DNA from: Maribacter sp044594925
GTDB lineage: Bacteria > Bacteroidota > Bacteroidia > Flavobacteriales > Flavobacteriaceae
Reading direction: 5' to 3'
Assembly: GCF_044594925.1 (NCBI RefSeq)
Contig: NZ_CP138991.1
Span: 2,914,001 to 2,978,000, forward strand
DNA length: 64,000 nucleotides
Part shown: in pieces, positions 46,399 through 55,570 of the stretch
Position numbering within the stretch: position 1 is the first letter of the stretch
Layout: every line of letters begins with the position of its first letter
Notes under the pieces: generated by a model
Told to the model about the DNA's origin: nothing
Database searches by the model: none
What the model saw: only the letters and a program-made list of their open reading frames with translations
Translations under genes and position numbers: made by a program

Positions 46399-47238
46399 AT
46401 GAAACATTTTCTACTATTTACATTTTTAATCCTTTCAAACGGAGTGTTTTCCCAACAAATCGCTTGTTCCCCAAAAGACAGACAGGCCGTGGAGGACAAA
46501 CTCATTGCCGTAGATGGTTTTCTGGAAAATGATCTGGGCAAAACTATGGTCGCCGTTGGAAAGACTTTTCTAGGCACTCCCTATATCGCTAAAACACTGG
46601 AGATAGGAACAAAGGAGTCCTTAGTAGTAAATCTACAAGGATTGGACTGCACCACATTTGTTGAAAATGTACTCGCTTTTAGTCTATTACTAAAAAACGA
46701 AAAATCTAGCTTTAGAGATTTTGCAGAAGCCTTAGAAACCATTCGGTATAAAGACGGTAAATTAGATGGTTATGCTTCGCGATTACATTATTTCTCAGAT
46801 TGGATAGCTAATAATGAATCCAAGGGTTTACTCACTGACATAACTAAAGAAATAGGTGGTAAAGAAATTACCAAACCCATAAATTTCATGAGCACACATC
46901 GCGATTTGTATCCTTTCCTTAGTGATGACTCTAACCTTGAAAAGATAAAAGCTTCCGAAAACTATTTGAACGAACGAGCGATTTGCATCCTGGCCCAAGA
47001 AGATATTCAGGCAAATGAACATTTGATAAAATCCGGAGACATCATCGCGCTCACTACAGCTATAAAAGGTCTGGACATTACCCATACAGGTATTGCCACT
47101 CAGGAAAAAGATGGTAGAATTCATTTATTACACGCTTCCACAGTAGGAGAAGTTGTTGTGTCTAAGCTTCCCTTAGTAGACTATTTAAAGAAGGTAAAAA
47201 GCAATACAGGCATAATGGTCGCAAGAGTTTCTCCCTAA
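46399..47238 (+). CDS. DUF1460 family (NlpC/P60-like) exported amidase
   Basis: 279 residues with signal peptide (cut near GVFSQ). The DUF1460 nucleophile Cys84 lies in GLDCTTFVEN and the catalytic His229 in DITHTGIA, followed by IHLLHASTVGEVV. The family is a Bacteroidota version of the NlpC/P60 papain-like fold, with a characterised Bacteroides member acting as an N-acetylmuramoyl-L-alanine amidase. It probably trims or recycles peptidoglycan in the periplasm. It is close behind the MscS gene and probably co-transcribed. Confidence 0.88.
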   Translation: MKHFLLFTFLILSNGVFSQQIACSPKDRQAVEDKLIAVDGFLENDLGKTMVAVGKTFLGTPYIAKTLEIGTKESLVVNLQGLDCTTFVENVLAFSLLLKNEKSSFRDFAEALETIRYKDGKLDGYASRLHYFSDWIANNESKGLLTDITKEIGGKEITKPINFMSTHRDLYPFLSDDSNLEKIKASENYLNERAICILAQEDIQANEHLIKSGDIIALTTAIKGLDITHTGIATQEKDGRIHLLHASTVGEVVVSKLPLVDYLKKVKSNTGIMVARVSP

Positions 47239-47356
47239 AACACAACAAACGGTATTTTACGCTATAATCGAGATTTAAGATACTCTGACTCTTGTGTCGA
47301 ATCTATGTTAATTCCTACTTTAATACCACTTTGCTAACTCCGAGGTTATTTACGAG

Positions 47357-48247
47357 TTATGCATTGGATAATGCCATCACATATTTTTTTGGTGTAGTAC
47401 CATACTTCTTTTTAAACGCCGCTATAAAATGACTAGAAGTACTATAGCCTATTTTTAAACCTATTTCATTAACATTATACTGCCCAGATTCCAAAAGTCT
47501 TCTGGCATATTCCATCTTATAATCAAAAAGGAAACTGTAAACGGAATCGCCGTAGATTTGTTTAAAACCTTCCTTAAGGCGTTTAAGACTAAGTCCTATT
47601 TCTTTAGAAAGTTCTGGCAAAGATGGTGGTTCTGCCATATTTGCAATAACCAATTCCTTGGCCCTTCGAATTCGTTTTACATTATCCTCATCTACAAGAA
47701 AGGGGCACTGTTCTACATCTGCATCTGTGTTTTTATTAAAATAGAGTGAAATAAGTTCGTAAACCTTTCCCTTGATATATAATTTTTTAATGGTCGGATG
47801 AAGGTTATAATTTATCATTTGACTCAATACAACTGCAATTGCAGGTGATACCGCCTCTTGCGCATAGTATTTTTTTTCACTATTCTCGTTGTTCAAAAAA
47901 GGGATATAACTGGCCTCATCTGAAAATAGCGAGTGAAATTTTCGTATCGTCATAACTACGGAAACCATCCATGAGCCTGGTGCCAAGGAAAGATTCAAGG
48001 GCAAATCTAATTGGGTATTGTAGAGTAATAGGGAGTTCTCTTCCGAAACTTCTAGCGCATAATTACCATCATTGAACACAAACTTTCCACCTCCTTTTAG
48101 GCAAAAATGAAATTGTATGTATCTTTTGTTTATTTCCCTTGTTACTTGCTGATTATCAATACCTTCATTCTGTATTTTAAGTACATAGAACCCATCATCG
48201 ATTAATATTTCTTCAAAGGAACCTGTAGCGACATTTTTTAATTTCAT
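47357..48247 (-). CDS. AraC family transcriptional regulator
   Basis: 296 residues. The N-terminal ~170 form a beta-rich sensing region (KRYIQFHFCLKGGGKFVF). The C-terminal ~100 hold the two helix-turn-helix motifs of AraC/XylS (LPELSKEIGLSLKRLKEGFK; VNEIGLKIGYSTSSHFIAAF, then KKYGTTPKKY). It is transcribed divergently from hemA, and two nested palindromes sharing TCTAWWTAGA lie 22-50 bp upstream of its start. This suggests it regulates itself and possibly the hem genes; its ligand is unknown. Confidence 0.92.
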   Translation of the reverse strand: MKLKNVATGSFEEILIDDGFYVLKIQNEGIDNQQVTREINKRYIQFHFCLKGGGKFVFNDGNYALEVSEENSLLLYNTQLDLPLNLSLAPGSWMVSVVMTIRKFHSLFSDEASYIPFLNNENSEKKYYAQEAVSPAIAVVLSQMINYNLHPTIKKLYIKGKVYELISLYFNKNTDADVEQCPFLVDEDNVKRIRRAKELVIANMAEPPSLPELSKEIGLSLKRLKEGFKQIYGDSVYSFLFDYKMEYARRLLESGQYNVNEIGLKIGYSTSSHFIAAFKKKYGTTPKKYVMALSNA

Positions 48248-48268
48248 TTCATTTTAAATTTAAAACAT

Positions 48269-48297
48269 ATCTATTTAGATAGAGTCTAAATAGACTC
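48269..48297. promoter_or_regulatory. twin palindromic operator candidate between araC-type gene and hemA
   Basis: ATCTA-TT-TAGAT (48269-48280) is followed at once by GAGTCTA-AA-TAGACTC (48282-48297). Both contain the core TCTAWWTAGA, with centres 15 bp apart. They lie 22-50 bp upstream of the AraC-family start and ~145-170 bp upstream of hemA. Likely binding sites of the AraC protein or another dimeric regulator. Confidence 0.5.
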
Positions 48298-48440
48298 ATG
48301 CCAAAAGTAACTTATAGCAATAAAATTAAGGTTTTTCAGCGTATTTAACGACATGTATATCGAAAAACACTTTTATCGATGTTAATTGTTCCTCTAGCGT
48401 TATTTTTATCCCCTGCTGGATTCTATTTTTGTTTCGCTTT

Positions 48441-49697
48441 ATGAAGGATTATCATATTTCCAAACACAATTCTTTTTATACCATAGGACTTAACTACAAA
48501 AAGGCCGATGCCAAAGTGCGTGGTAAATTTAGTTTGGATGAAAATTCCATGAACAATCTTTTGCGCAAGGCCCAAGAACAGGACATCGATGGTCTTTTAG
48601 CGACCTCTACCTGTAACAGAACAGAACTTCATGGGTTTGCCCAACACCCCTTTCAACTTATAAAATTGTTATGCGAACACTCTAACGGGACTGTAGAAGA
48701 GTTCCAAGAGGTAGCGTACGTTTATAAAAACAATGAGGCAATAGGTCATTTATTCCGAGTAGGAACAGGTTTGGACAGTCAAATATTGGGTGATTTTGAA
48801 ATCATCAGTCAGCTAAAACAAAGTTTTAACCGTTCTAAAAAAATGGGCATTGCCAACCCTTTCATAGAGCGTCTTTGCAATGCGGTGATACAAGCCAGCA
48901 AGCGCATCAAGAACGAAACCGAAATTTCTTCCGGAGCCACATCCGTAGCTTTTGCCTCAGTACAATATATTTTAAAGAATGTTCCCAATATTACAGAAAA
49001 AAATATTCTATTGTTCGGTACCGGTAAAATTGGTAGAAATACCTGTGAGAATCTTATAAAGCATACCAAAAATCCAAATATCACCCTTATCAACAGAACA
49101 AAGGGTAAAGCAGAAAAGATTGCCGGAAAATTTAATCTAACGGTCAAAGATTACGGCGATTTACAAACTGAAATTCGCAAAGCAGATGTTCTGGTAGTAG
49201 CTACTGGTGCATTAAAACCTACGGTGTCCAAAGAATTGATTTATACTAAAAAACCACTCTTGATATTGGATTTATCCGTTCCTAAAAATGTAGATGAAAA
49301 TGTAGCCGAACTAGAAAACGTAAGTCTTATTCATTTAGATCATCTTTCTCAAATGACAGATGAAACATTAGAACGAAGGAAAGAATTTATTCCAGATGCA
49401 GAAGTTATTATTGAAGATGTAAAGGCAGATTTTATTCAGTGGCTAGAGACCAGAAAGTTCGCTCCCGTTATAAAAGCTTTAAAAATGAAGCTGAAGACCA
49501 TGAAAGAAGAGGAGCTGGATTATCAATCTAAAAAGAAATCCGATTTTGATACGGAACATGCAGATATCATATCTGACCGCATTATTCAAAAGATCACCAA
49601 ACAATTTGCGAATCATCTTAAAGATGATAAAGTGGATTCTGATTCCAGTCTGGAGCTTATCCAAAAAGTATTTCAATTAGAACTGGACCAAAAATGA
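48441..49697 (+). CDS. hemA: glutamyl-tRNA reductase
   Basis: 418 residues from the ATG at 48441 (the frame is open four codons upstream to a TTG). It reduces glutamyl-tRNA to glutamate-1-semialdehyde, the first committed heme step of the C5 pathway. Catalytic Cys58 lies in ATSTCNRTEL; RVGTGLDSQILGDFEI is the family signature, and LFGTGKIGRNTCENL is the NADPH-binding glycine motif. A possible -7 element TATTTTTG is at 48424-48431, very near the start. Its stop overlaps the hemCD start by 4 bp. Confidence 0.95.
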   Translation: MKDYHISKHNSFYTIGLNYKKADAKVRGKFSLDENSMNNLLRKAQEQDIDGLLATSTCNRTELHGFAQHPFQLIKLLCEHSNGTVEEFQEVAYVYKNNEAIGHLFRVGTGLDSQILGDFEIISQLKQSFNRSKKMGIANPFIERLCNAVIQASKRIKNETEISSGATSVAFASVQYILKNVPNITEKNILLFGTGKIGRNTCENLIKHTKNPNITLINRTKGKAEKIAGKFNLTVKDYGDLQTEIRKADVLVVATGALKPTVSKELIYTKKPLLILDLSVPKNVDENVAELENVSLIHLDHLSQMTDETLERRKEFIPDAEVIIEDVKADFIQWLETRKFAPVIKALKMKLKTMKEEELDYQSKKKSDFDTEHADIISDRIIQKITKQFANHLKDDKVDSDSSLELIQKVFQLELDQK

Positions 49698-51271
49698 ACA
49701 GAACCATAAGAATAGGCACCCGCGATAGTGAATTGGCGCTATGGCAGGCCAATACCGTTAAAGGTGCACTGGTGGCCATGGGCCATAACGCACAAATCAT
49801 TAAAGTAAAATCCACAGGCGACCTTATTTTAGACAAACCCCTCTACGAACTTGGAATTACGGGTATATTTACCAAGACCTTAGACGTTGCTATGCTTAAT
49901 GGCGATGTGGACATTGCAGTGCATTCTATGAAAGACGTGCCCACAGCACTACCACAAGGAATTGTAAAAGCTGCTGTTTTAAAACGTGCCAATTATCTTG
50001 ATATTCTTGCCTACAACGACAACGAGGAATTCCTAGGGCAGCGCGAAGGTGTTATCGCAACCGGAAGTTTAAGGAGAAAAGCCCAATGGTTAAATAGATA
50101 CCCAACCCATACTGTTGTTGATTTAAGGGGCAATGTAAATAGTCGCCTTGAAAAACTGAACAATAGCGATTGGAATGGAGCTATTTTTGCTGCCGCCGGT
50201 CTTGAACGTATAGGATTGGAACCCGAAAATACGTTAGGACTTACTTGGATGCTTCCCGCGCCTGCACAAGGAGCAATTATGGTCGTTGCCATGGAAGAAG
50301 ATGATGAAGTACGTGAAATTTGTGCACAACTCAATCATGAAGAAACCGATATATGCACCGGGTTAGAAAGAGCGTTCCTAAGAGAACTTGAAGGCGGTTG
50401 CTCCGCACCAATAGGCGCTTTGGCATATATAAACAAAGAGAATATAGTTCACCTAAAAGGAATTCTTTTAACTGTGGACGGTTCTAAAAAACTAGAAGCT
50501 TCTCTTGAGGCGCCCCTTGGAAAGCACCATAACCTTGGCGTTGATTGTGCTAAAAGTATTCTTAGCCGCGGTGGAAAACGATTAATGAACGAGCTGCAAA
50601 ACGCTAATTTACACGCACATGTTTTTTCAACTAGAAAATTAACCGAGGAACAGTTACAACGCTTTTCACCCTCAGTTAGGGTAAATTCTGAAGATTTCAT
50701 AAAAATCAACCCTAATAGGATTTCTCCAATACAGCTGAAAAAAGAAATGAAAAATGTGGTGTTCACCAGTAAAAATGCTGTAGAAAGCCTACTGACCAAT
50801 AGCAATCCAGAAGAACTAAAATTTGAAAACATCTATTGTGTGGGGCGAAAAACCAGACGCTTCATTCAAAAAAGAATAGGGAAAGTCACGCATTTTGAAA
50901 AGAACGCATCAGATTTAGCAAATTATCTAGTTGAATATGTCGAAGGTACCGAGGTTACCTATTTCCATGGAAATCTTAGTCTAGATATCTTACCAAATAT
51001 TTTAGAGGAAAACAATATCGCAGTTCATGCTATTGAGGCGTACCGAACAAAATTATCGGGAAAAAAGATTGCTGATGCCGTGGAAGGTGTGCTGTTTTAT
51101 AGTCCATCTACAATCGAGAGCTATTTAACCAATAATGACCCAAATAAAATAGCTTACTGTATCGGCGAAACCACGGCTAGTGAAGCGCGGAAACATTTTA
51201 AAGATGTTAAGGTCTCTAAAATACCAGATGTGGAAAGTGTCATTGATTTAGTGAATGAAAATTACACCTGA
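49694..51271 (+). CDS. hemCD: fused hydroxymethylbilane synthase / uroporphyrinogen-III synthase
   Basis: A 525-residue bifunctional protein. Residues 1-~300 are HemC: IRIGTRDSELALWQA at the N-terminus, arginine-rich GSLRRKAQWL and DLRGNVNSRL, and dipyrromethane-anchoring Cys236 in ELEGGCSAPIGA. Residues ~306-525 match HemD in layout (VVFTSKNAVESL, YCVGRKTRRFIQ, VLFYSPSTIESY, YCIGETTASEA). Together they convert porphobilinogen to uroporphyrinogen III; fusion would channel the unstable hydroxymethylbilane. The HemD half is diverged in its first ~40 residues. Overlaps hemA by 4 bp. Confidence 0.92.
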   Translation: MNRTIRIGTRDSELALWQANTVKGALVAMGHNAQIIKVKSTGDLILDKPLYELGITGIFTKTLDVAMLNGDVDIAVHSMKDVPTALPQGIVKAAVLKRANYLDILAYNDNEEFLGQREGVIATGSLRRKAQWLNRYPTHTVVDLRGNVNSRLEKLNNSDWNGAIFAAAGLERIGLEPENTLGLTWMLPAPAQGAIMVVAMEEDDEVREICAQLNHEETDICTGLERAFLRELEGGCSAPIGALAYINKENIVHLKGILLTVDGSKKLEASLEAPLGKHHNLGVDCAKSILSRGGKRLMNELQNANLHAHVFSTRKLTEEQLQRFSPSVRVNSEDFIKINPNRISPIQLKKEMKNVVFTSKNAVESLLTNSNPEELKFENIYCVGRKTRRFIQKRIGKVTHFEKNASDLANYLVEYVEGTEVTYFHGNLSLDILPNILEENNIAVHAIEAYRTKLSGKKIADAVEGVLFYSPSTIESYLTNNDPNKIAYCIGETTASEARKHFKDVKVSKIPDVESVIDLVNENYT

Positions 51272-51348
51272 TTGCATTCAGCTTTTGGCTTTTTGCTATC
51301 AGAAATTAATTTGATGTTAAAAGGAAGAAAAGATGAAGCTAAAAACAA

Positions 51349-51705
51349 ATGAGAGATTTTAAAAAGCTTGATATTTGGAAAAACGGAATTGCGCTCGTCC
51401 AAAAAACATATGAAATAGCTGAACAATGACCCGCTAATGAAAAATTTGGCCTCAGAAGTCAAATTACTCGAGCAGCAGTTTCTGTTCCTTCAAATATAGC
51501 TGAAGGGTGCGGCAGAAATAGTCAAATTGAATTCAAGCGTTTTTTAGAAATTACAATGGAATCTCTTTTCGAACTGGAAACGCAACTTATAATAGTGAAC
51601 GAACTAAAATTAATTAACCCGATTGAATTAGATGCTACCTTTAGTCTTATCCAAAAAGAAGCAAAAATGATGAATAGCCTAATTCAAAAAATAAAAAATA
51701 GCTAA
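51349..51705 (+). pseudogene. four-helix-bundle (IVP/23S-insert-type) protein gene with one in-frame stop
   Basis: A 119-codon frame reading MRDFKKLDIWKNGIALVQ, then after a TGA at 51427-51429 (codon 27) EKFGLRSQITRAAVSVPSNI and AEGCGRNSQIEFKRFLE, ending TAA at 51703. This is the complete four-helix-bundle family pattern, disrupted only by the TGA, where homologues usually have a residue before Pro. Short TTTGGC/GCCAA-like stretches flank it, as often seen around these small genes. It interrupts the hemCD-hemE spacing. Confidence 0.85.
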
Positions 51706-51735
51706 AGTCCAAGAGCCAATAGCTATAAACCGATT

Positions 51736-52761
51736 ATGATAAAAAACGACTTGTTCTTAAGAGCCTTAAAAGGAGAAACTGTTGAAAGACCGCCTGTTTG
51801 GATGATGCGCCAAGCTGGGCGTTATTTACCAGAATTCATGGAAATCAAACATAAATATGATTTCTTTACCCGTTGTCAAACCCCAGAATTAGCTTCTGAA
51901 ATTACCGTACAACCTATTCGAAGGTACGGAATGGATGCTGCTATTCTTTTTAGTGACATCCTCGTGATTCCGCAAGCAATGAATATTGAGGTAGAAATGA
52001 AACCCAACTTTGGGCCCTATTTACCAAACCCAATTCGCTCACAAAAAGACTTGGACTCCGTAATCGTTCCCAATGTAAACGATGCCTTAGCTTATGTAAT
52101 GGAAGCAATTAAAGCCACAAAGGAAAAACTAAACGACGAGATTCCTTTAATAGGCTTTGCAGGTTCTCCTTGGACCATTCTTTGTTATTGCGTACAAGGC
52201 CAAGGGAGTAAAAATTTTGATAAAGCCAAGGAGCTTTGTTTTACACAACCGGTCGTGGCGCATTCCCTTTTGCAAAAAATAACCGACACCACTATTGCCT
52301 ACCTGAAGGCCAAAGTAAAAGCCGGTGTTAATGCAGTACAGGTCTTCGATTCTTGGGGCGGCATGTTATCTCCAACGGATTATCAAGAATTTTCATTTCA
52401 GTACATACAGCAAATTGTGGATGCCTTAAAGGACGATGCACCTGTAATTGTTTTTGGAAAAGGCTGTTGGTTTGCTTTAGGTGACATGGCGAAATCCGGC
52501 GCATCTGCCCTAGGTGTAGATTGGACTTGTTCCGCCAGAAATGCCAGGTATCTTTCTGGTGGTAAAATTACCTTACAAGGTAATTTTGATCCCTCCAGAT
52601 TGTTATCACCACCTGCGCAAATAAAGAAAATGGTAACTCAAATGATTAATGAATTTGGAAAAGACCAATATATTGTAAATCTTGGTCATGGTATTCTACC
52701 CAACGTTCCTGTAGAAAATGCAAAGGCTTTTATTGAAGCTGTAAAGGAATATAAACCATGA
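51736..52761 (+). CDS. hemE: uroporphyrinogen decarboxylase
   Basis: 341 residues. It decarboxylates the four acetate side chains of uroporphyrinogen III to give coproporphyrinogen III. Family signatures: RPPVWMMRQAGRYLPEF (19-35, with substrate-binding Arg), ILFSDILVIPQAM (catalytic Asp), GFAGSPWTILCY and NLGHGILPNVPVENA near the C-terminus. Normal length. It follows the broken four-helix-bundle gene by 30 bp and precedes the TrkH gene by 14 bp. Confidence 0.96.
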   Translation: MIKNDLFLRALKGETVERPPVWMMRQAGRYLPEFMEIKHKYDFFTRCQTPELASEITVQPIRRYGMDAAILFSDILVIPQAMNIEVEMKPNFGPYLPNPIRSQKDLDSVIVPNVNDALAYVMEAIKATKEKLNDEIPLIGFAGSPWTILCYCVQGQGSKNFDKAKELCFTQPVVAHSLLQKITDTTIAYLKAKVKAGVNAVQVFDSWGGMLSPTDYQEFSFQYIQQIVDALKDDAPVIVFGKGCWFALGDMAKSGASALGVDWTCSARNARYLSGGKITLQGNFDPSRLLSPPAQIKKMVTQMINEFGKDQYIVNLGHGILPNVPVENAKAFIEAVKEYKP

Positions 52762-52775
52762 GATAAAATATCCAA

Positions 52776-54125
52776 ATGAGTCTATTTAGAACCTTATCGG
52801 GGAAATACCTTCGCTTTAAACTAGGTCTAACGCCCCAACAAAATCTTTTTTATGGGTTTTTAAGCTATGTACTTATTGGAGCAGTTCTGCTTTCCCTACC
52901 TTGGTTACAAAAAACGAGCGTACCCTTATTAGATAATTTATTTATAGCTACCTCAGCGGTTTCTACAACAGGCCTGGTAACGGTTTCCGTATTCGATTCT
53001 TATAACTTTTTTGGACAACTCGTGGTTGTAATACTCTTTCAGCTGGGGGGTATAGGATACCTCACCTTTACAACCTTCATGATTTTGTCTACCACTAAAA
53101 AAATAACGCATTGGCATCAAACCCTATTAAAAACAGAATTTACGCTCCCGGTAACTATCAAGATTAAGGATTTTTTAAAATCGGTTATCCTCTTTACACT
53201 TGTAATGGAAATATTAGGCGTTATCCTCTTTTACATCGCCTTTAGTAGAGAAGGAATGCCTATTTGGGAAGCCTTATGGTCGGCAATTTTTCATAGTATC
53301 AGTGCTTTTTGCACGGCAGGTTTTAGTCTTTTTAATTCTGGTTTTGCCGATTATTCAGGGAATGTTCTAATCAATACCACCATTTCTATTTTAGCCATCG
53401 CCGGTTCTTTGGGTTTCATCGTTGTTACCGACTTTGTACTCTTTCTCCGCAAGAAAAAACATGCGCTTAGTTTTACTACTAAAATTGTATCCTACGGGTT
53501 TTTAATACTGCTCTCTTTTGGATTTATATTTTTCTACACCTATGAACCTACAATCAGTAATTTGGCAGGTAACGAAAGATTTCTGGCGGCTTTTTTTCAA
53601 AGTATGACCGCAATGACTACCGTAGGTTTTAACACGGTAGATTTTGGAGCTTTTATGCTTCCTATGCTTTTGGTAACCATATTTCTAATGTACATAGGAG
53701 CCTCTCCTTCCGGTACGGCAGGCGGAATGAAGATAACGACGTTGACCGCTGTTTTTGCCATCATGAAAAGTAGGTTAACGAACCATAAGAGAATAACCTT
53801 TCTAGGTAGGATTATACCTTACGAAAGATTATATATTGCTACGTCTTCTTTTATCTTCTATACTTCCATAATTGCACTCGGTACTTTTATTCTAACCTTC
53901 ACGGAGGATTTTAAATTTGAGAAAATTCTTTTTGAAGTTGCCTCCGCCCTTGGCACGGTTGGTTTAAGTACAGGAATCACTGGTGATCTATCCGTACTAG
54001 GAAAAATAACGATTATCATAACAATGTTTATTGGTAGATTAGGAGTATTAACCTTTGGTCTTGCCATTTGGGCGAAACAACATACCGGAGATAAAACTAT
54101 ACCTACCGACGATATTGCCGTTTAA
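52776..54125 (+). CDS. TrkH/KtrB family potassium transporter subunit
   Basis: A 449-residue membrane protein with the four pore-loop repeats of TrkH/KtrB K+ channels: SAVSTTGLVTV, ISAFCTAGFSLF, MTTVGFNTV and LGTVGLSTG, each with the selectivity Gly, plus a fourth-domain GASPSGTAGGMKITTL. Length and short N-terminus favour KtrB over long TrkH. It needs a TrkA/KtrA RCK subunit, which is not in the window. Position between hemE and hemF with 14- and 2-bp gaps implies co-transcription with heme genes. Confidence 0.92.
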   Translation: MSLFRTLSGKYLRFKLGLTPQQNLFYGFLSYVLIGAVLLSLPWLQKTSVPLLDNLFIATSAVSTTGLVTVSVFDSYNFFGQLVVVILFQLGGIGYLTFTTFMILSTTKKITHWHQTLLKTEFTLPVTIKIKDFLKSVILFTLVMEILGVILFYIAFSREGMPIWEALWSAIFHSISAFCTAGFSLFNSGFADYSGNVLINTTISILAIAGSLGFIVVTDFVLFLRKKKHALSFTTKIVSYGFLILLSFGFIFFYTYEPTISNLAGNERFLAAFFQSMTAMTTVGFNTVDFGAFMLPMLLVTIFLMYIGASPSGTAGGMKITTLTAVFAIMKSRLTNHKRITFLGRIIPYERLYIATSSFIFYTSIIALGTFILTFTEDFKFEKILFEVASALGTVGLSTGITGDLSVLGKITIIITMFIGRLGVLTFGLAIWAKQHTGDKTIPTDDIAV

Positions 54126-54127
54126 TT

Positions 54128-54667
54128 ATGATTTTTAATTTATCGCACTACATCATAGAAGCCGTACATGAAAAACATGCTTGGCGCATATGCGACCTCA
54201 TGACGATAAATGCCGAGAGGTTTCGTCGATTTTTCCCGGAAACTCTAAAGCAAAATTTAACCCCTGATCTCTCCAATTATTTTGTTCAATGCAAAGTACG
54301 TCAGTTCAATAACAAAGAAGAATTTCTTTTTGTATTAAAAGAACCTGAGCATCGAACCATAATAGGCCTCGTCTATATCAAAGAAGTGGATTGGAACATA
54401 AAACAAGCAGAATTAGCCTACTGTATAGGCTATCAATACGAAGGAAAAGGATATGCCACACAAAGCGTGCAATTTCTTTCTGCTTATGCCTTTAAAGACT
54501 TAGGTTTAAAAACACTGCAAATTATTGTTCACAAATCCAACAAAGGGAGTCTTCGTGTTGCCGAAAAGTGTGGGTATATTTGGAGTAAGACTTTAGCAAA
54601 GGCCTATAACCCGCCCAACGAAAGCGCCTTAGATATGGAACTTTATGAGCTTGAATATGAAAGATAA
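54128..54667 (+). CDS. GNAT family N-acetyltransferase (RimJ/RimL-like)
   Basis: 179 residues with the GNAT fold: acetyl-CoA-binding segment around YCIGYQYEGKGYATQSVQFL, then LQIIVHKSNKGSLRVAEKCG, the RimJ/RimL-type motif B. It should transfer acetyl groups to an amine, possibly a protein N-terminus; the substrate is unknown. It starts 2 bp after the TrkH gene, and its end overlaps the hemF start, making it part of the hem transcript. Confidence 0.9.
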   Translation: MIFNLSHYIIEAVHEKHAWRICDLMTINAERFRRFFPETLKQNLTPDLSNYFVQCKVRQFNNKEEFLFVLKEPEHRTIIGLVYIKEVDWNIKQAELAYCIGYQYEGKGYATQSVQFLSAYAFKDLGLKTLQIIVHKSNKGSLRVAEKCGYIWSKTLAKAYNPPNESALDMELYELEYER

Positions 54668-55559
54668 ATTCTACGCATACATAGAAAAATTACAAGACAC
54701 CATAACCTCAAAATTAGAAGCGGTTGATGGTAAGGCCACTTTTAAGGAAGACCTATGGAAACGCCCGGAAGGTGGCGGCGGTAGAACCCGTGTTATTGAA
54801 AAAGGTAATGTATTTGAAAAAGGAGGTGTAAATATCTCTGGGGTACACGGGGAACTTCCTAAGAGCATGCAAACTTATTTTGGGGTAGAGGACGCCGATT
54901 TTTTTGCCTGCGGTTTAAGTTTAGTACTCCATCCAAAGAATCCCATGGTCCCTACAGTGCATGCCAACTGGCGCTATTTTGAAATGTACGACAAAGACGG
55001 GAATATCGTTGACCAATGGTTCGGTGGTGGCCAAGACCTTACGCCCTATTATTTATTCGATGAAGATGCTATTCACTTTCATAAAACCTGTAAGGAAGCC
55101 TGTGATAAACACCATCCTGAATTTTACTCCAAATACAAGAAGCGATGTGACGAATACTTCTGGAATACCCATAGAAATGAGGCAAGAGGTATAGGCGGAC
55201 TCTTTTTTGACTACTGTAAAGCCACTAACGAGATGAAAATGACCGATTGGTATAATTTTGTCACCGAAGTGGGCAACAGTTTTTTACAGAGCTATATTCC
55301 CATAGTGGAGAAAAGAAAAGACATGCCCTACAATGCGGCTCAAAGAGATTGGCAAGAAATACGTCGCGGCAGGTATGTAGAATTTAACCTTGTACATGAT
55401 AAGGGCACCCTATTTGGCTTAAAGACCAATGGTCGTATAGAAAGTATTTTAATGAGTCTACCCCCACATGTACAGTGGCACTATGACCACTACCCTAAAG
55501 AAGGTAGCGAAGAAGAACGACTTTTAAAGATATTAAAAAAGCCTAAAGCTTGGATTTAA
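54657..55559 (+). CDS. hemF: oxygen-dependent coproporphyrinogen III oxidase
   Basis: 300 residues from the ATG at 54657 (MKDKFYAYIEKLQ); an in-frame ATG at 54645 is possible. HemF oxidatively decarboxylates coproporphyrinogen III to protoporphyrinogen IX, needing O2. Signatures: HANWRYFEMYD, WFGGGQDLTPYYLFDEDAIH, and RGRYVEFNLVHDKGTLFGL near the C-terminus. It overlaps the GNAT gene by 11 bp. Use of HemF rather than HemN, with HemJ next in the path, points to aerobic heme synthesis. Confidence 0.96.
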   Translation: MKDKFYAYIEKLQDTITSKLEAVDGKATFKEDLWKRPEGGGGRTRVIEKGNVFEKGGVNISGVHGELPKSMQTYFGVEDADFFACGLSLVLHPKNPMVPTVHANWRYFEMYDKDGNIVDQWFGGGQDLTPYYLFDEDAIHFHKTCKEACDKHHPEFYSKYKKRCDEYFWNTHRNEARGIGGLFFDYCKATNEMKMTDWYNFVTEVGNSFLQSYIPIVEKRKDMPYNAAQRDWQEIRRGRYVEFNLVHDKGTLFGLKTNGRIESILMSLPPHVQWHYDHYPKEGSEEERLLKILKKPKAWI

Positions 55560-55570
55560 CACCATACCAA

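Noticed and set aside
51427..51429. In-frame TGA as a selenocysteine codon
   Set aside because: The family has no selenoproteins, the site is not catalytic, and no selenocysteine insertion element is evident; a simple nonsense mutation is more likely.
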